Part shown: piece by piece, positions 44,102 through 52,700 of the stretch
How the letters are laid out: each line of letters begins with the position of its first letter
Numbering within the stretch: position 1 is the stretch's first letter
Assembly: GCA_913778505.1 (NCBI GenBank)
Contig: CAJYWD010000036.1
Span: 333,280 to 397,279, forward strand
DNA: 64,000 nt
Reading direction: 5' to 3'
DNA from: an uncultured Chryseobacterium sp.
GTDB taxonomy: Bacteria > Bacteroidota > Bacteroidia > Flavobacteriales > Weeksellaceae
The notes under the pieces: model-generated
The model's database searches: none
What the model saw: the letters and a program-made list of their open reading frames with translations, nothing else
Told to the model about the DNA's origin: nothing
Made by a program: the position numbers and the translations under genes

Positions 44102-44245
44102 ATGGACAGCTCACTGATTTTGCAATACGTGATTATCGGACTTTTGGTTCTAACCTCTTTGTATGCTATTGTCCGGAAACTCTCAAAAACTTTTTCTAAG
44201 AAGAAGAATGGGAAAAACTGCGGTCCGGACTGCGGTTGTTCTTAA
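44102..44245 (+). CDS. FeoB-associated Cys-rich membrane protein
   Basis: The 47-residue ORF, shorter than usual gene-calling limits, encodes one membrane segment (about residues 5-23: LILQYVIIGLLVLTSLYAIV). A Lys-rich linker and a Cys-rich tail (NCGPDCGCS) follow. Such FeoB-associated proteins commonly end feo operons and are thought to help metal handling. It lies nine bases after the feoB stop on the same strand, so it is probably co-translated. Confidence 0.85.
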   Translation: MDSSLILQYVIIGLLVLTSLYAIVRKLSKTFSKKKNGKNCGPDCGCS

Positions 44246-44302
44246 CAATTTTTCTGTAGATATTTATTAAAAAGTAAATTATGAGTCAAGCAGTCTTTTA
44301 AT

Positions 44303-44310
44303 TATTTTTG
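44303..44310 (+). promoter_or_regulatory. Candidate -7 box for the DUF3800 gene
   Basis: TATTTTTG fits TAnnTTTG and ends five bases before the ATG at 44316. A leaderless transcript is predicted. I see no convincing TTG element at the right spacing. Confidence 0.35.
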
Positions 44311-44315
44311 TCTTG

Positions 44316-45125
44316 ATGAAAAAAAGATATTATATTTTCTGCGACGAATCGATAAAAAAAGGAAAGTTTTACTCAAACTTTTACGGAGGAGTTTTAATTG
44401 ATAGTAAAGACCACAAATTAATCTCTGATGTTTTGGAAGAAAAAAGATTAAACATTCTAAAAACTTCCGAATTGAAATGGCAGAAAGTAACCAAACTTAA
44501 CCATAAGCAGTATATAGATGCTATAGACACATTTTTTGATTTTATTCAAGCCGGCAAAATTAAGGTTAGAATAATGTTTACTAACAATAGATTTATAAAA
44601 CCTGATTTAAAGGAAGAGCATTTGGAAAATGAATATCTATTATTATATTATCAGTTTTTAAAGCATTCTTTTGGTTTAAGATTTTTAAATCCAAACGATG
44701 AAAATAATTTAGAAATATTTCTTGACAAGATTCCAGATACAAGAGAAAATTGCAAAAAATTCAAAAAGTATCTTTTAGGATTACAAAATTTACCCGATTT
44801 TATTGATGCAAATATTAAAATTTCTGAACAACAAATAAGCGAGGTTGATTCAAAAAGTCATATTTTAATGCAATATTTGGATGTAGTTTTGGGTTCGATT
44901 TCTGCAAAATTGAATAAAACCTTTTTAGAAAAATCCATAGAAACTGGTAAAAGAGGTAATCGTTCAATTGCAAAAGAAAAAGTATATAATCACATTAATA
45001 AGCGAATCAGGTTAATTTATCCAAATTTCAATATAGGTATTACAACAGGGAAGCAATCTAACTTCAAGAATATTTATCATATGCCTTATAGACATTGGAT
45101 ATTCATTGGAAAAATAGTGTGGTGA
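44316..45125 (+). CDS. DUF3800 domain protein
   Basis: The ATG at 44316 is preferred over the adjacent in-frame TTG. The 269-residue protein opens MKKRYYIFCDESIKKGKFYS, the acidic strand typical of DUF3800, a family often found on mobile or defense-associated DNA and suspected to be nuclease-related (RNase H-like fold). Later acidic positions (EIFLDKIPDTREN near 138-150 and SHILMQYLDVVLGSISAKL) fit the family. It is clearly more AT-rich than feoB and the phosphohexomutase gene, so horizontal origin is likely. No partner gene is adjacent. Confidence 0.82.
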   Translation: MKKRYYIFCDESIKKGKFYSNFYGGVLIDSKDHKLISDVLEEKRLNILKTSELKWQKVTKLNHKQYIDAIDTFFDFIQAGKIKVRIMFTNNRFIKPDLKEEHLENEYLLLYYQFLKHSFGLRFLNPNDENNLEIFLDKIPDTRENCKKFKKYLLGLQNLPDFIDANIKISEQQISEVDSKSHILMQYLDVVLGSISAKLNKTFLEKSIETGKRGNRSIAKEKVYNHINKRIRLIYPNFNIGITTGKQSNFKNIYHMPYRHWIFIGKIVW

Positions 45126-45260
45126 ATGAATAAAAGTTCCAAAATATATCTACAGAAACCGCCAACGCATCACGAAGGACTTCGATATATAATGAAACTT
45201 TGTACAAATATACAAAATATTATTTAGATTAATTCCAAATTAGATTTTACATTAATTGTT

Positions 45261-45268
45261 TATTTTTG
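45261..45268 (+). promoter_or_regulatory. Candidate -7 box for the phosphohexomutase gene
   Basis: TATTTTTG fits TAnnTTTG and ends 20 bases before the ATG at 45289. The 163-base gap before this gene otherwise shows nothing recognisable. Confidence 0.4.
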
Positions 45269-45288
45269 CCTCACCTTAAAATAAGAAA

Positions 45289-46671
45289 ATGTCATTAATC
45301 AAATCAATCTCAGGAATCCGGGGAACCATCGGCGGCAAAGTCAACGATAATCTGACACCGCTGGATGTGGTGAAATTTGCTTCGGCTTTCGGGACGTGGC
45401 TTCAGAACAATAAAAATAAAAAAGATTTAACGCTTGTCATCGGTCGCGATGCGCGGATTTCCGGTCAAATGGTCTCTTCCCTTGTTGCTTCAACTTTGCA
45501 AGGTTTGGGAATTAATGTGATTGATTTGGGACTTTCCACCACACCAACCGTAGAAATAATGGTTCCTGAACTGAAAGCCGACGGCGGAATTATCCTCACC
45601 GCTTCTCACAATCCAAAACAATGGAACGCCCTGAAATTATTGAATGACAAAGGCGAATTCATCAACGGAGACAATGGAGCAGAAGTTTTGGCTTTGGCAG
45701 AAAATGAGGATTTCAATTATGCGGAAGTGGATGATTTGGGGAAATATGAAACCAGAGACGATGCTTTCGATATTCATATCCAGCAAATTTTGGATTTGCC
45801 AACGGTGGATGTTGAGGCGATAAAAGCTAAAAATTTCAAAGTGGTACTGGACGCCGTGAATTCTACAGGCGGTATTTCTATCCCGCCACTTTTGGAGAAA
45901 TTGGGCGTTGAGGTTGTCAAATTATATTGCGAACCAAACGGGCATTTCCCACACAATCCGGAACCTTTGAAAGAATATCTTGGCGACATCTGTGAATTGG
46001 TGGTCAAAGAAAAAGCCGATATGGGAATCGTGGTAGATCCGGATGTTGATAGACTGGCTTTAGTGGATGAAAAAGGCGAAATGTTCGGCGAAGAGTACAC
46101 CTTGGTAGCTGTTGCAGATTATCTTTTGAAAAACAAAAACGGCGTGGCAATTTCCAATCTTTCTTCCAGCCGGGCGTTGAGAGATGTGGCGAAAACCCAC
46201 AATTCCGAATATTTTGCAAGTGCCGTTGGAGAAGTAAATGTCGTTAACCTGATTAAAGAAAAAAATGCCGTAATCGGTGGCGAAGGCAACGGCGGCATCA
46301 TCTATCCGGAGCTTCATTACGGAAGAGATTCTTTGGTCGGTGTTGCTTTATTCTTGACTCATTTAGCTAGAGAAAACAAAACCGTTTCTGAGCTGAGAGC
46401 CGGCTATCCCGCTTACTTTATGGGCAAGAAGAAAATAGAACTGACGCCTGAAATTGATGTGGATGCTTTGCTTGTGAAAGTTCAGGAGGAATTTAAAAAC
46501 GAAGACATTTCGACAGTTGATGGTGTGAAAATCGATTTTGCTGATAATTGGGTTCACCTGAGAAAATCCAATACAGAACCGATTATCAGGATTTACACCG
46601 AAGCTTTTTCTCAGGAAGAAGCAGACCAATTGGGCGATGATATGATTGCAAAGATCAGAAGTTTGATATAA
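45289..46671 (+). CDS. glmM: Phosphoglucosamine mutase / phosphohexomutase
   Basis: The 460-residue alpha-phosphohexomutase contains LVIGRDARISGQM, the active-site phosphoserine loop LTASHNPKQWNALKL near residues 103-117, the metal loop DPDVDRLAL, the sugar loop GGEGNGG, and the phosphate loop RKSNTEPIIRIYTEA. Bacteroidota proteins of this length serve as GlmM (glucosamine-6-P to glucosamine-1-P) and perhaps phosphomannomutase. The product feeds UDP-GlcNAc for wall and surface glycans. It is a single gene. Confidence 0.93.
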   Translation: MSLIKSISGIRGTIGGKVNDNLTPLDVVKFASAFGTWLQNNKNKKDLTLVIGRDARISGQMVSSLVASTLQGLGINVIDLGLSTTPTVEIMVPELKADGGIILTASHNPKQWNALKLLNDKGEFINGDNGAEVLALAENEDFNYAEVDDLGKYETRDDAFDIHIQQILDLPTVDVEAIKAKNFKVVLDAVNSTGGISIPPLLEKLGVEVVKLYCEPNGHFPHNPEPLKEYLGDICELVVKEKADMGIVVDPDVDRLALVDEKGEMFGEEYTLVAVADYLLKNKNGVAISNLSSSRALRDVAKTHNSEYFASAVGEVNVVNLIKEKNAVIGGEGNGGIIYPELHYGRDSLVGVALFLTHLARENKTVSELRAGYPAYFMGKKKIELTPEIDVDALLVKVQEEFKNEDISTVDGVKIDFADNWVHLRKSNTEPIIRIYTEAFSQEEADQLGDDMIAKIRSLI

Positions 46672-46690
46672 GAATATTTTTATTAATTTT

Positions 46691-46918
46691 AACGTGAGTT
46701 CGATATAATCAATTTATTGTATTTTATAAATTGCATCGGACTTCAGCCCGATGTATAAATTTAGAGATTAAAGTAGGCTTTAGCCAAAATTTAAGCTAGG
46801 TTTTGGCTAAAGCCTAACATTCTCTTTTACTATAAAATGGGCTCCCTTCGACAAGCTCAGGATGACATTGCCCATTCCTATTGATATTTTTGCATTATTC
46901 TTAAATCGAATTCACGTT
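46691..46918. mobile_element. MITE-like element with terminal inverted repeats
   Basis: An 18-bp left end AACGTGAGTTCGATATAA (46691-46708) is matched, inverted, by 46901-46918 with two mismatches. Inside lie a small CATCGG...CCGATG hairpin and a perfect 15-bp inverted repeat AGGCTTTAGCCAAAA (46775-46789) / 46801-46815. A TGTCATCCTGAGCTTGTC-type repeat (minus strand, 46845-46866) is also present. There is no ORF. It separates glmM from the hairpin at 46963 that probably terminated it. Confidence 0.65.
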
Positions 46919-46962
46919 ATTTATATCGAATCTCTTCGAGGTCATTATTAAGACAAAATTCA

Positions 46963-46987
46963 AGGAAGCAAAATTTGCTTCCTTTTT
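46963..46987 (+). terminator. Hairpin terminator downstream of glmM and the MITE-like element
   Basis: GGAAGCAAA pairs with TTTGCTTCC within 46964-46982, almost loop-free, followed by TTTTTC. It lies 290 bases beyond the glmM stop, with the MITE-like element between. Confidence 0.6.
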
Positions 46988-47016
46988 CTTTGATTAGAAC
47001 CACGCTTGTTTTTTTG

Positions 47017-47360
47017 AATAACGTGTTGTATTTCGGTCTAAACAATCTGCAGGAAACGAAACACAATTGCATTTGATTACAAACAGACTTGTTTTAGACT
47101 TGCGTACTTTGCATTTTGTTTCAAACAAATTGCAGGAGACTTCCGGAGAACTTCTTTGATTACAAACAGACATGTTTGTGATTTCCGGAGATGTCATTTG
47201 ATTACAAACAGACTTGTTTTAGACTTCCGTACTATGCATTTTGTTTCAAACAATTTGCGGGAGACTTCCGGAGAACTTCTTTGATTACAAACAGACATGT
47301 TTGTGATTTCCGGAGATGTCATTGGATTACAGACAGACTTGTTTTGGCGGTTTGCAGAGT
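47017..47360. repeat. Higher-order tandem repeat, 125-bp unit of three 42-bp subunits
   Basis: Two units, 47071-47195 and 47196-47320, differ at only about four of 125 positions; a partial third starts at 47321, and a degenerate piece precedes 47071. Each unit itself is three related blocks of about 42 bases. The recurring blocks are TTTGATTACAAACAGAC(T/A)TG and TTCCGGAGA(A/T). It is non-coding as far as I can see and lies between glmM and an MFS gene. Confidence 0.85.
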
Positions 47361-47377
47361 TCAGGTTTAGAAGAAGC

Positions 47378-48613
47378 TTAATACTCCATTTTCCTCAACT
47401 TCTTAGAAGTCGCACCAATAAACAAAGCCGTTAAAACCGTCATCGTTCCGCCAAAAACTACGGAGCGCACCACGCCCATCAGTTTTGCCGTCAGTCCACT
47501 CTCAAATTGCCCCAGTTCGTTACTGGACATAATAAAAATCGAATTCACACTCAGAACGCGCCCGCGGATTTCCTCCGGCGTTTTAAGCTGAACAATGGTT
47601 CCCCTGATGACAACGCTGATGCCGTCCAACATTCCGCTCAACACTAAGAATCCAAATGATAGCCAATAAAGTTTTGACAGTCCAAAGCCGATGATGCATA
47701 ACCCGAAACCGGTTGCCACAAACAATAAAATCTTCCCTTGATTTTTTCTTAACGGAACTAAAGAAAGTGTGATAATAATCAACATTGAGCCGATATCAGA
47801 TGCGGCATTCAGCAGTCCGAAACCTTCGGAACCAACCTTCAGGATGTCACTTGCAAAAACCGGAATCATCGCTACTGCCCCACCGAAAAGCACCGCAAAC
47901 ATATCCAGCATCTGCGCACCCAGGATCTCCTTGGTTTTATAAATGTATGCCAGGCCTTCCTTCATGCTTTCGAAAACCTTAACGTCTTTATTCTTGTTCT
48001 CGGACTGCTGAGGACTAATTGTCCAGAAAAATAAAGATGCGAGGATGATACTGAAAACAATTACCACCAAAGTCCATTTAATAGTAATGAGTGCAATCAG
48101 AAAGCCGCCCAGCGCATGCCCGCTTACGGACGCGATGAGGTAAGTGGCCTGGTTCAGTGTCACTGCATAAGGCAGGTTTTCCTGCTTCACGATCCTTGGA
48201 ATCATACTCGGCACCAGTGGCCCGAGGAAAGAACGGGAAATGCCTGTGAAAAAGATGACCGCATAAATAAAGTAAGTGATTTCGTGTCCCGTAAAATGCA
48301 TTCTGTGCCCTAAAAATGCAGGAATCAAAAGCAGACTGATCAGAATCACATAAGCATAATTGCAAATCAAAAGCAGTTTTTTCTTCTCATTCATATCGAT
48401 GATGTGCCCTGCATAAAGTGCGCAGGAGACCGCGGGAATGACCTCGGAAAGACCGATCAAGCCAATGGAAAAAGGATCTTTGGTCAGTTGGTATACCCAC
48501 CATCCGAGCAGCGTAGCCAGCATTCGGAAAGCGATGATCAGGAAAAATCTTCCGGTGAGAAGGTTGCGGAATTCCACGTTTTTCAGAACGCGCAGCGGTG
48601 TAAAAGAAATCAT
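47378..48613 (-). CDS. MFS transporter
   Basis: The 411-residue protein has twelve hydrophobic segments. The loop after segment 2 (AGHIIDMNEKKKLLLICNYA) matches the MFS G-x3-D-(R/K)-x3-(R/K) motif. It resembles the EntS/enterobactin-exporter-like or generic drug-efflux group. Substrate cannot be told. The gene is solitary and convergent with the glmM repeat region; its stop lies about 60 bases from the last tandem-repeat unit. Confidence 0.9.
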   Translation of the reverse strand: MISFTPLRVLKNVEFRNLLTGRFFLIIAFRMLATLLGWWVYQLTKDPFSIGLIGLSEVIPAVSCALYAGHIIDMNEKKKLLLICNYAYVILISLLLIPAFLGHRMHFTGHEITYFIYAVIFFTGISRSFLGPLVPSMIPRIVKQENLPYAVTLNQATYLIASVSGHALGGFLIALITIKWTLVVIVFSIILASLFFWTISPQQSENKNKDVKVFESMKEGLAYIYKTKEILGAQMLDMFAVLFGGAVAMIPVFASDILKVGSEGFGLLNAASDIGSMLIIITLSLVPLRKNQGKILLFVATGFGLCIIGFGLSKLYWLSFGFLVLSGMLDGISVVIRGTIVQLKTPEEIRGRVLSVNSIFIMSSNELGQFESGLTAKLMGVVRSVVFGGTMTVLTALFIGATSKKLRKMEY

Positions 48614-48812
48614 TGTGCAAAATTAGACCTTGCCAGCCAATTACGTTCTAATAAATCCATAATTTTTCCGAGTTTCATGTTGCGGTGATTGTATTTTCCA
48701 AGGTGAAGTCTCACAGGTCTAAAAATCTGAGAGGTTTAATAAAAAGATATTGTTCCTTTATGTAAACCTTGGTACAATCATTTTCGCTCTTAAGGAACTT
48801 ATTCAATCGTAC

Positions 48813-50312
48813 TTACATTCTGAATTCAGACAGAAAATCGCCAATCTTCCTGTCATTCGCCAGGCGCGGAATCTTATTTTGTCCACCCAGTTTACCTTCG
48901 GATTTGGCATAGTCCTGAAAAGCATTCTTCTTGAGTTTCGTGATGACAAGAGGTTGCAGAATGTTACCGGAAATCAAATCATCATAATAGGTATTCCTCT
49001 GCCTGAGCTGTAAATCCAACTCTGTTTTGAAATCTTTAAAATCTTCGGGATCTTTTTCAAACTCGATGAACCATTCATGGTAAGGCAATCCTTCTGCAGG
49101 ATTCACTTGCGGCGCCAGATGGAATTCTGTGATCTGGGCCGGGAATTTCTCAACAGTTGCCCTTAACGCTTCTTCTACTTCAAAGGCAATTACATGCTCA
49201 CCGAAAGCCGAGGTGTAATGCTTCGTCCTTCCGGAAACCAAAATTCTGTAAGGATTTTTGTCGATGAATCTCACCACGTCACCAATGGAATACGCCCACA
49301 GTCCGGAATTGGTCGTCAGAATCAACGCGTAATCTTTGTTGAGTTCAACTTCTTTCAAGGTCAATCTTTCAGCGTTGGGTTTTCCATAGTGTTCTAAGGG
49401 AATGAATTCGTAGAAAATGCCGTGGTTGGTCAGAAGTAATAATCCTTCTTTTTGATAATCATCCTGAAACGCAAAGAAACCTTCCGAAGCCGGAAAAGTC
49501 TGTACAATGTCAACAGGTTTTCCAAGCAATTCGTTCATCTTATCACGATAAGGCTCATAGTTGACGCCACCGGTGATAATCAATTGAAGGTTCGGAAAAA
49601 TGTGCGTGATTTTCTTGCCGTGTCTTTCAATCAGCTTTTCGAAATACATAATCAGCCAAGGCGGAATCCCGGAAATCAAGGTCATGTTTTCTTTCTCGGT
49701 TTCCTCCACAATTTTATCAACTTTGGTTTCCCAGTCATCGATGCAGTTGGTTTCCCAGCTGGGCAGTCTGTTTTTCTGGAGATATTTCGGGATGTGATGC
49801 GCCACAATTCCGGACAATCTTCCGGTTTTGATGCCATTAACTTCTTCCAGCTCCGGAGAACCTTGTAAGAAGATCATTTTTCCGTAGACGAAATCGGCAT
49901 TATTTTTTTTTGCAATGTAGTGGAACAGGGCACTCTGTGCGCCAGCGATCTGGAACGGCATCGCTTCCTGAGAGATCGGGATGTATTTGGAGCCGGAAGT
50001 GGTCCCGGAAGTTTTGGCAAAATATTCCGGCAATCCCGGCCAGAGGATTTTCGCCTGTCCTTTTTTGACCTTCTCAATGTAAGGCTTAAGATCTTCGTAA
50101 TCGGCTACCGGAACATTCTTCTGGAAATCTTCAATCGATTTTACGGATTCGAAGTGATGCTCTCTTCCAAACAGCGTTTTTTCCGCCGTCTTTACCAATT
50201 CCAGAAGCAGATCCTGCTGATCCCGGACCGCATTGGATTTAAACTCCTTCGATTTTTCAATATATTGTTTTGCCCAGATGAGCGCAATTTTTTTCTTGAT
50301 GAAATTCAGCAT
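48813..50312 (-). CDS. GH3-family acyl-acid amido synthetase-like protein
   Basis: The 499-residue adenylating enzyme is related to plant GH3 auxin-conjugating proteins. Recognisable are the ATP-binding segment FAKTSGTTSGSKYIPISQEA near residues 105-124, VSGRTKHYTSAFGEHVIAFE near 360-379, and the WAYSIGDVVRFI stretch. Bacterial members have unknown substrates, perhaps joining acyl acids to amino acids. It lies 97 bases downstream of the PIF1-like helicase, on the same strand. Confidence 0.9.
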   Translation of the reverse strand: MLNFIKKKIALIWAKQYIEKSKEFKSNAVRDQQDLLLELVKTAEKTLFGREHHFESVKSIEDFQKNVPVADYEDLKPYIEKVKKGQAKILWPGLPEYFAKTSGTTSGSKYIPISQEAMPFQIAGAQSALFHYIAKKNNADFVYGKMIFLQGSPELEEVNGIKTGRLSGIVAHHIPKYLQKNRLPSWETNCIDDWETKVDKIVEETEKENMTLISGIPPWLIMYFEKLIERHGKKITHIFPNLQLIITGGVNYEPYRDKMNELLGKPVDIVQTFPASEGFFAFQDDYQKEGLLLLTNHGIFYEFIPLEHYGKPNAERLTLKEVELNKDYALILTTNSGLWAYSIGDVVRFIDKNPYRILVSGRTKHYTSAFGEHVIAFEVEEALRATVEKFPAQITEFHLAPQVNPAEGLPYHEWFIEFEKDPEDFKDFKTELDLQLRQRNTYYDDLISGNILQPLVITKLKKNAFQDYAKSEGKLGGQNKIPRLANDRKIGDFLSEFRM

Positions 50313-50409
50313 TGTTCCATGTTTCCAATGGTCAAATTTAGAGGTTATCTTTCAGAAAAGGATAATTATACGATCTTTTCTGGAGATAAAAATGTTGAAC
50401 CGGAGGAAA

Positions 50410-52536
50410 TTATTTTTTTAGATTCAAAAAGTAATTCCAGATCAGCCGGATCTCACCATAATCAAAATCCGGCGGCAGCGCAGCTTTCCAGTCGTTGATA
50501 TTCTCTTTCGGATTCTGCAGGAACACTTTTTCGAAAGCTGATATTTTCTCCTTGGGATAGATTCTCAGCAGATCATTTCTGTCCAGCAGATTCTGCTCTG
50601 CATACTTAGAGAGGTGTCCGAAAATCGTGGAACTAACCAGCCCTCTATCTCTCGCAATCTCGGAAATCGTCTTGCCATCCTGAAAGAGTTGATACGTCAA
50701 AACATGAGTAGGCACTTTTTTGATGGTCAATGAAACTTCCACATCTTTTTCTTTATCGAATAACGGTGTTTCCAAGAGGTGAACTTCTTTCAGATCCTTC
50801 AAATAATCTTCAATATCGTCCAGCCATACACGGAAATCTTCATTAAAAGACTTCAGTCCTTTGACACCCTTGGTCTCGGAGTAATAATCCTTGAGAGGCG
50901 AGAACACTTTTTCATTAACATGGGTAAAGAAAAAATTTACCGCACCTATTGCTTTGTCCTCAATCTCCGGCCATTCTTCTTCATTTCTCAGGAATTTTTT
51001 CGTTTTTTGGATCAGAACTCTCTCGAATTTCTGAAAAATGGCAGCCAGATTGGTGATCTCCGGTTTCAGACTGTGGTAAAGCTGGTTCATCCTTTCTTTC
51101 TCGATGAATTTGGCACCTTTGGCTGATAGATTAAAATTTTCCAGTGCGGAGACAAACCAGCTGCAGTCAATTCTCCTGATGACTTTCTGAATGCTGTAAT
51201 CATACTTTTCAGAATTGATGATGTCCTCGATTTTCGCATTGGCGTGTGTCTCATCCTGAAACTTAGAAACCCTTTTGTCAGAGAAAATCACATCAGGTGT
51301 AATCTTAGATTTAAGGACAATTCCTTCCAAAGTCCTGCAACGGGAAAGCGCAACATAAACCTGGCCGGAAGCGAAACTTTTCCCGGCATCTATAATCAAT
51401 CGGTCAAATGTCAGACCCTGGCTTTTATGAATCGTAACTGCCCAGGCCAGCCGGATCGGAAACTGTTTGAAACTGCCTAAAACTTCTTCTTTGATGTTTT
51501 TCTCGTCGTCCAGAGAATATTTTTTTTGTTCCCAGGTTTCTGCTTTCAGCGTGATTTCTTCTTCACTTCCATCAAGAATTACCGAGATTTCATCTTCATC
51601 CAGATAAGAGATCTGGGCGAGTTTTCCGTTGTAATATTTTTTATCGGGAGAAGTATCATTTCTAATGAACATGATCTGCGCTCCGACTTTCAGTTCCAGA
51701 ACTTCATCATTCGGATATTGTGTTTCTTTGAATTCTCCTACGACATTGGCAGTATAAGTGTGTGATTTTCCACCAAGTTCTTTAATCTTTTTTTGATTGA
51801 TGTCATCCGCCATTTTGTTGTGCGAACAGAGATAAACGTAGGCTTCGTCTTTAGGATCAAAGTCGGGCTGGTATCTGGCATTCAGGGTTTCAAAATCAAT
51901 ATCTTCGGTAATGCCGTCCCGGATTGCATTAAGGATCTCAAGAAAATGTTCATCGGTTTGCCGGTAAACTTTGGTGAGCTCCAAGGTAATGAAATTGCTG
52001 CCCTCCAGAGCTTTGGCGTGAAAGAAAAACGGTGATGAATAGTACATTGAGAGAATATACTCGTCCCGCACCACCGGCGGCAACTGGTAAAGGTCACCAA
52101 TAAACAACATCTGAACGCCGCCAAATTTCTGCTGGTTCCGCCGCACGTGTCTCAAAGCAAAATCCATCATATCCAGGACATCGGCGCGCAGCATCGAAGC
52201 TTCATCAATAATGATAATTTCGATCTCGCGGAGCAGTTTCAGCTTATCCTTTCGGTATTTGAAATGTGGCATCAAGTCGGCAATGTTGTTTGCCAGATTC
52301 TGGTCAATTCTTTCTGTCGTTGGTAGAAAAGTTCTCAGAGGCAGACCAAACATGGAATGGATGGTCACACCACCAGCGTTGATAGCCGCAATCCCCGTAG
52401 GCGCCACCACAATGTGTTTTTTCTTGGTTTTCTTTACAAAGTCATTGAGAAATGTAGTCTTTCCGGTGCCTGCTTTTCCCGTAAGGAAAATGTTGCGGCT
52501 GGTGTGTTCTACGATTTCAAACAGAGAATCATTCAT
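50410..52536 (-). CDS. PIF1-like helicase with C-terminal helix-turn-helix
   Basis: The 708-residue protein has an N-terminal PIF1/RecD-type SF1 helicase. Walker A is IFLTGKAGTGKTTFL (Lys near 23) and Walker B is EIIIIDEASMLRADVLD. A GDLYQLPPV motif III follows, with WAVTIHKSQGLTFDRLIIDA and GQVYVALSRCRTLEGI toward residue 420. The C-terminal 290 residues include a helix-turn-helix near 625-665 (GKTISEIARDRGLVSSTIFG) as in the HTH_40 helicase type. It unwinds DNA, but the exact role is unknown. A 7-bp tandem repeat lies 52 bases before its start. Confidence 0.92.
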   Translation of the reverse strand: MNDSLFEIVEHTSRNIFLTGKAGTGKTTFLNDFVKKTKKKHIVVAPTGIAAINAGGVTIHSMFGLPLRTFLPTTERIDQNLANNIADLMPHFKYRKDKLKLLREIEIIIIDEASMLRADVLDMMDFALRHVRRNQQKFGGVQMLFIGDLYQLPPVVRDEYILSMYYSSPFFFHAKALEGSNFITLELTKVYRQTDEHFLEILNAIRDGITEDIDFETLNARYQPDFDPKDEAYVYLCSHNKMADDINQKKIKELGGKSHTYTANVVGEFKETQYPNDEVLELKVGAQIMFIRNDTSPDKKYYNGKLAQISYLDEDEISVILDGSEEEITLKAETWEQKKYSLDDEKNIKEEVLGSFKQFPIRLAWAVTIHKSQGLTFDRLIIDAGKSFASGQVYVALSRCRTLEGIVLKSKITPDVIFSDKRVSKFQDETHANAKIEDIINSEKYDYSIQKVIRRIDCSWFVSALENFNLSAKGAKFIEKERMNQLYHSLKPEITNLAAIFQKFERVLIQKTKKFLRNEEEWPEIEDKAIGAVNFFFTHVNEKVFSPLKDYYSETKGVKGLKSFNEDFRVWLDDIEDYLKDLKEVHLLETPLFDKEKDVEVSLTIKKVPTHVLTYQLFQDGKTISEIARDRGLVSSTIFGHLSKYAEQNLLDRNDLLRIYPKEKISAFEKVFLQNPKENINDWKAALPPDFDYGEIRLIWNYFLNLKK

Positions 52537-52587
52537 CGATTCAAAAATACGGAAAAAAAGAAACAGGAATCAAGGTGAAAAAAGTAA

Positions 52588-52643
52588 GTAAAAAGTAAAA
52601 AGTAAAAAGTAAAAAGTAAAAAGTAAAAAGTAAAAAGTAAAAA
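52588..52643. repeat. 7-bp tandem repeat, eight perfect copies
   Basis: The unit GTAAAAA is repeated eight times without a mismatch, with a partial copy before it. It lies in the region upstream of the helicase gene on the minus strand, where its promoter would be, and after the ruvC stop. Confidence 0.95.
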
Positions 52644-52700
52644 GATTGCCTATATTAGTTTTCAAGAACGTTACTATGAAAAAGGTTCATCAATCAACAA

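Noticed and set aside
47017..47360. CRISPR array
   Set aside because: Unit spacing and near-identical whole 125-bp units do not give short repeats with unique spacers, and there are no cas genes in the window.
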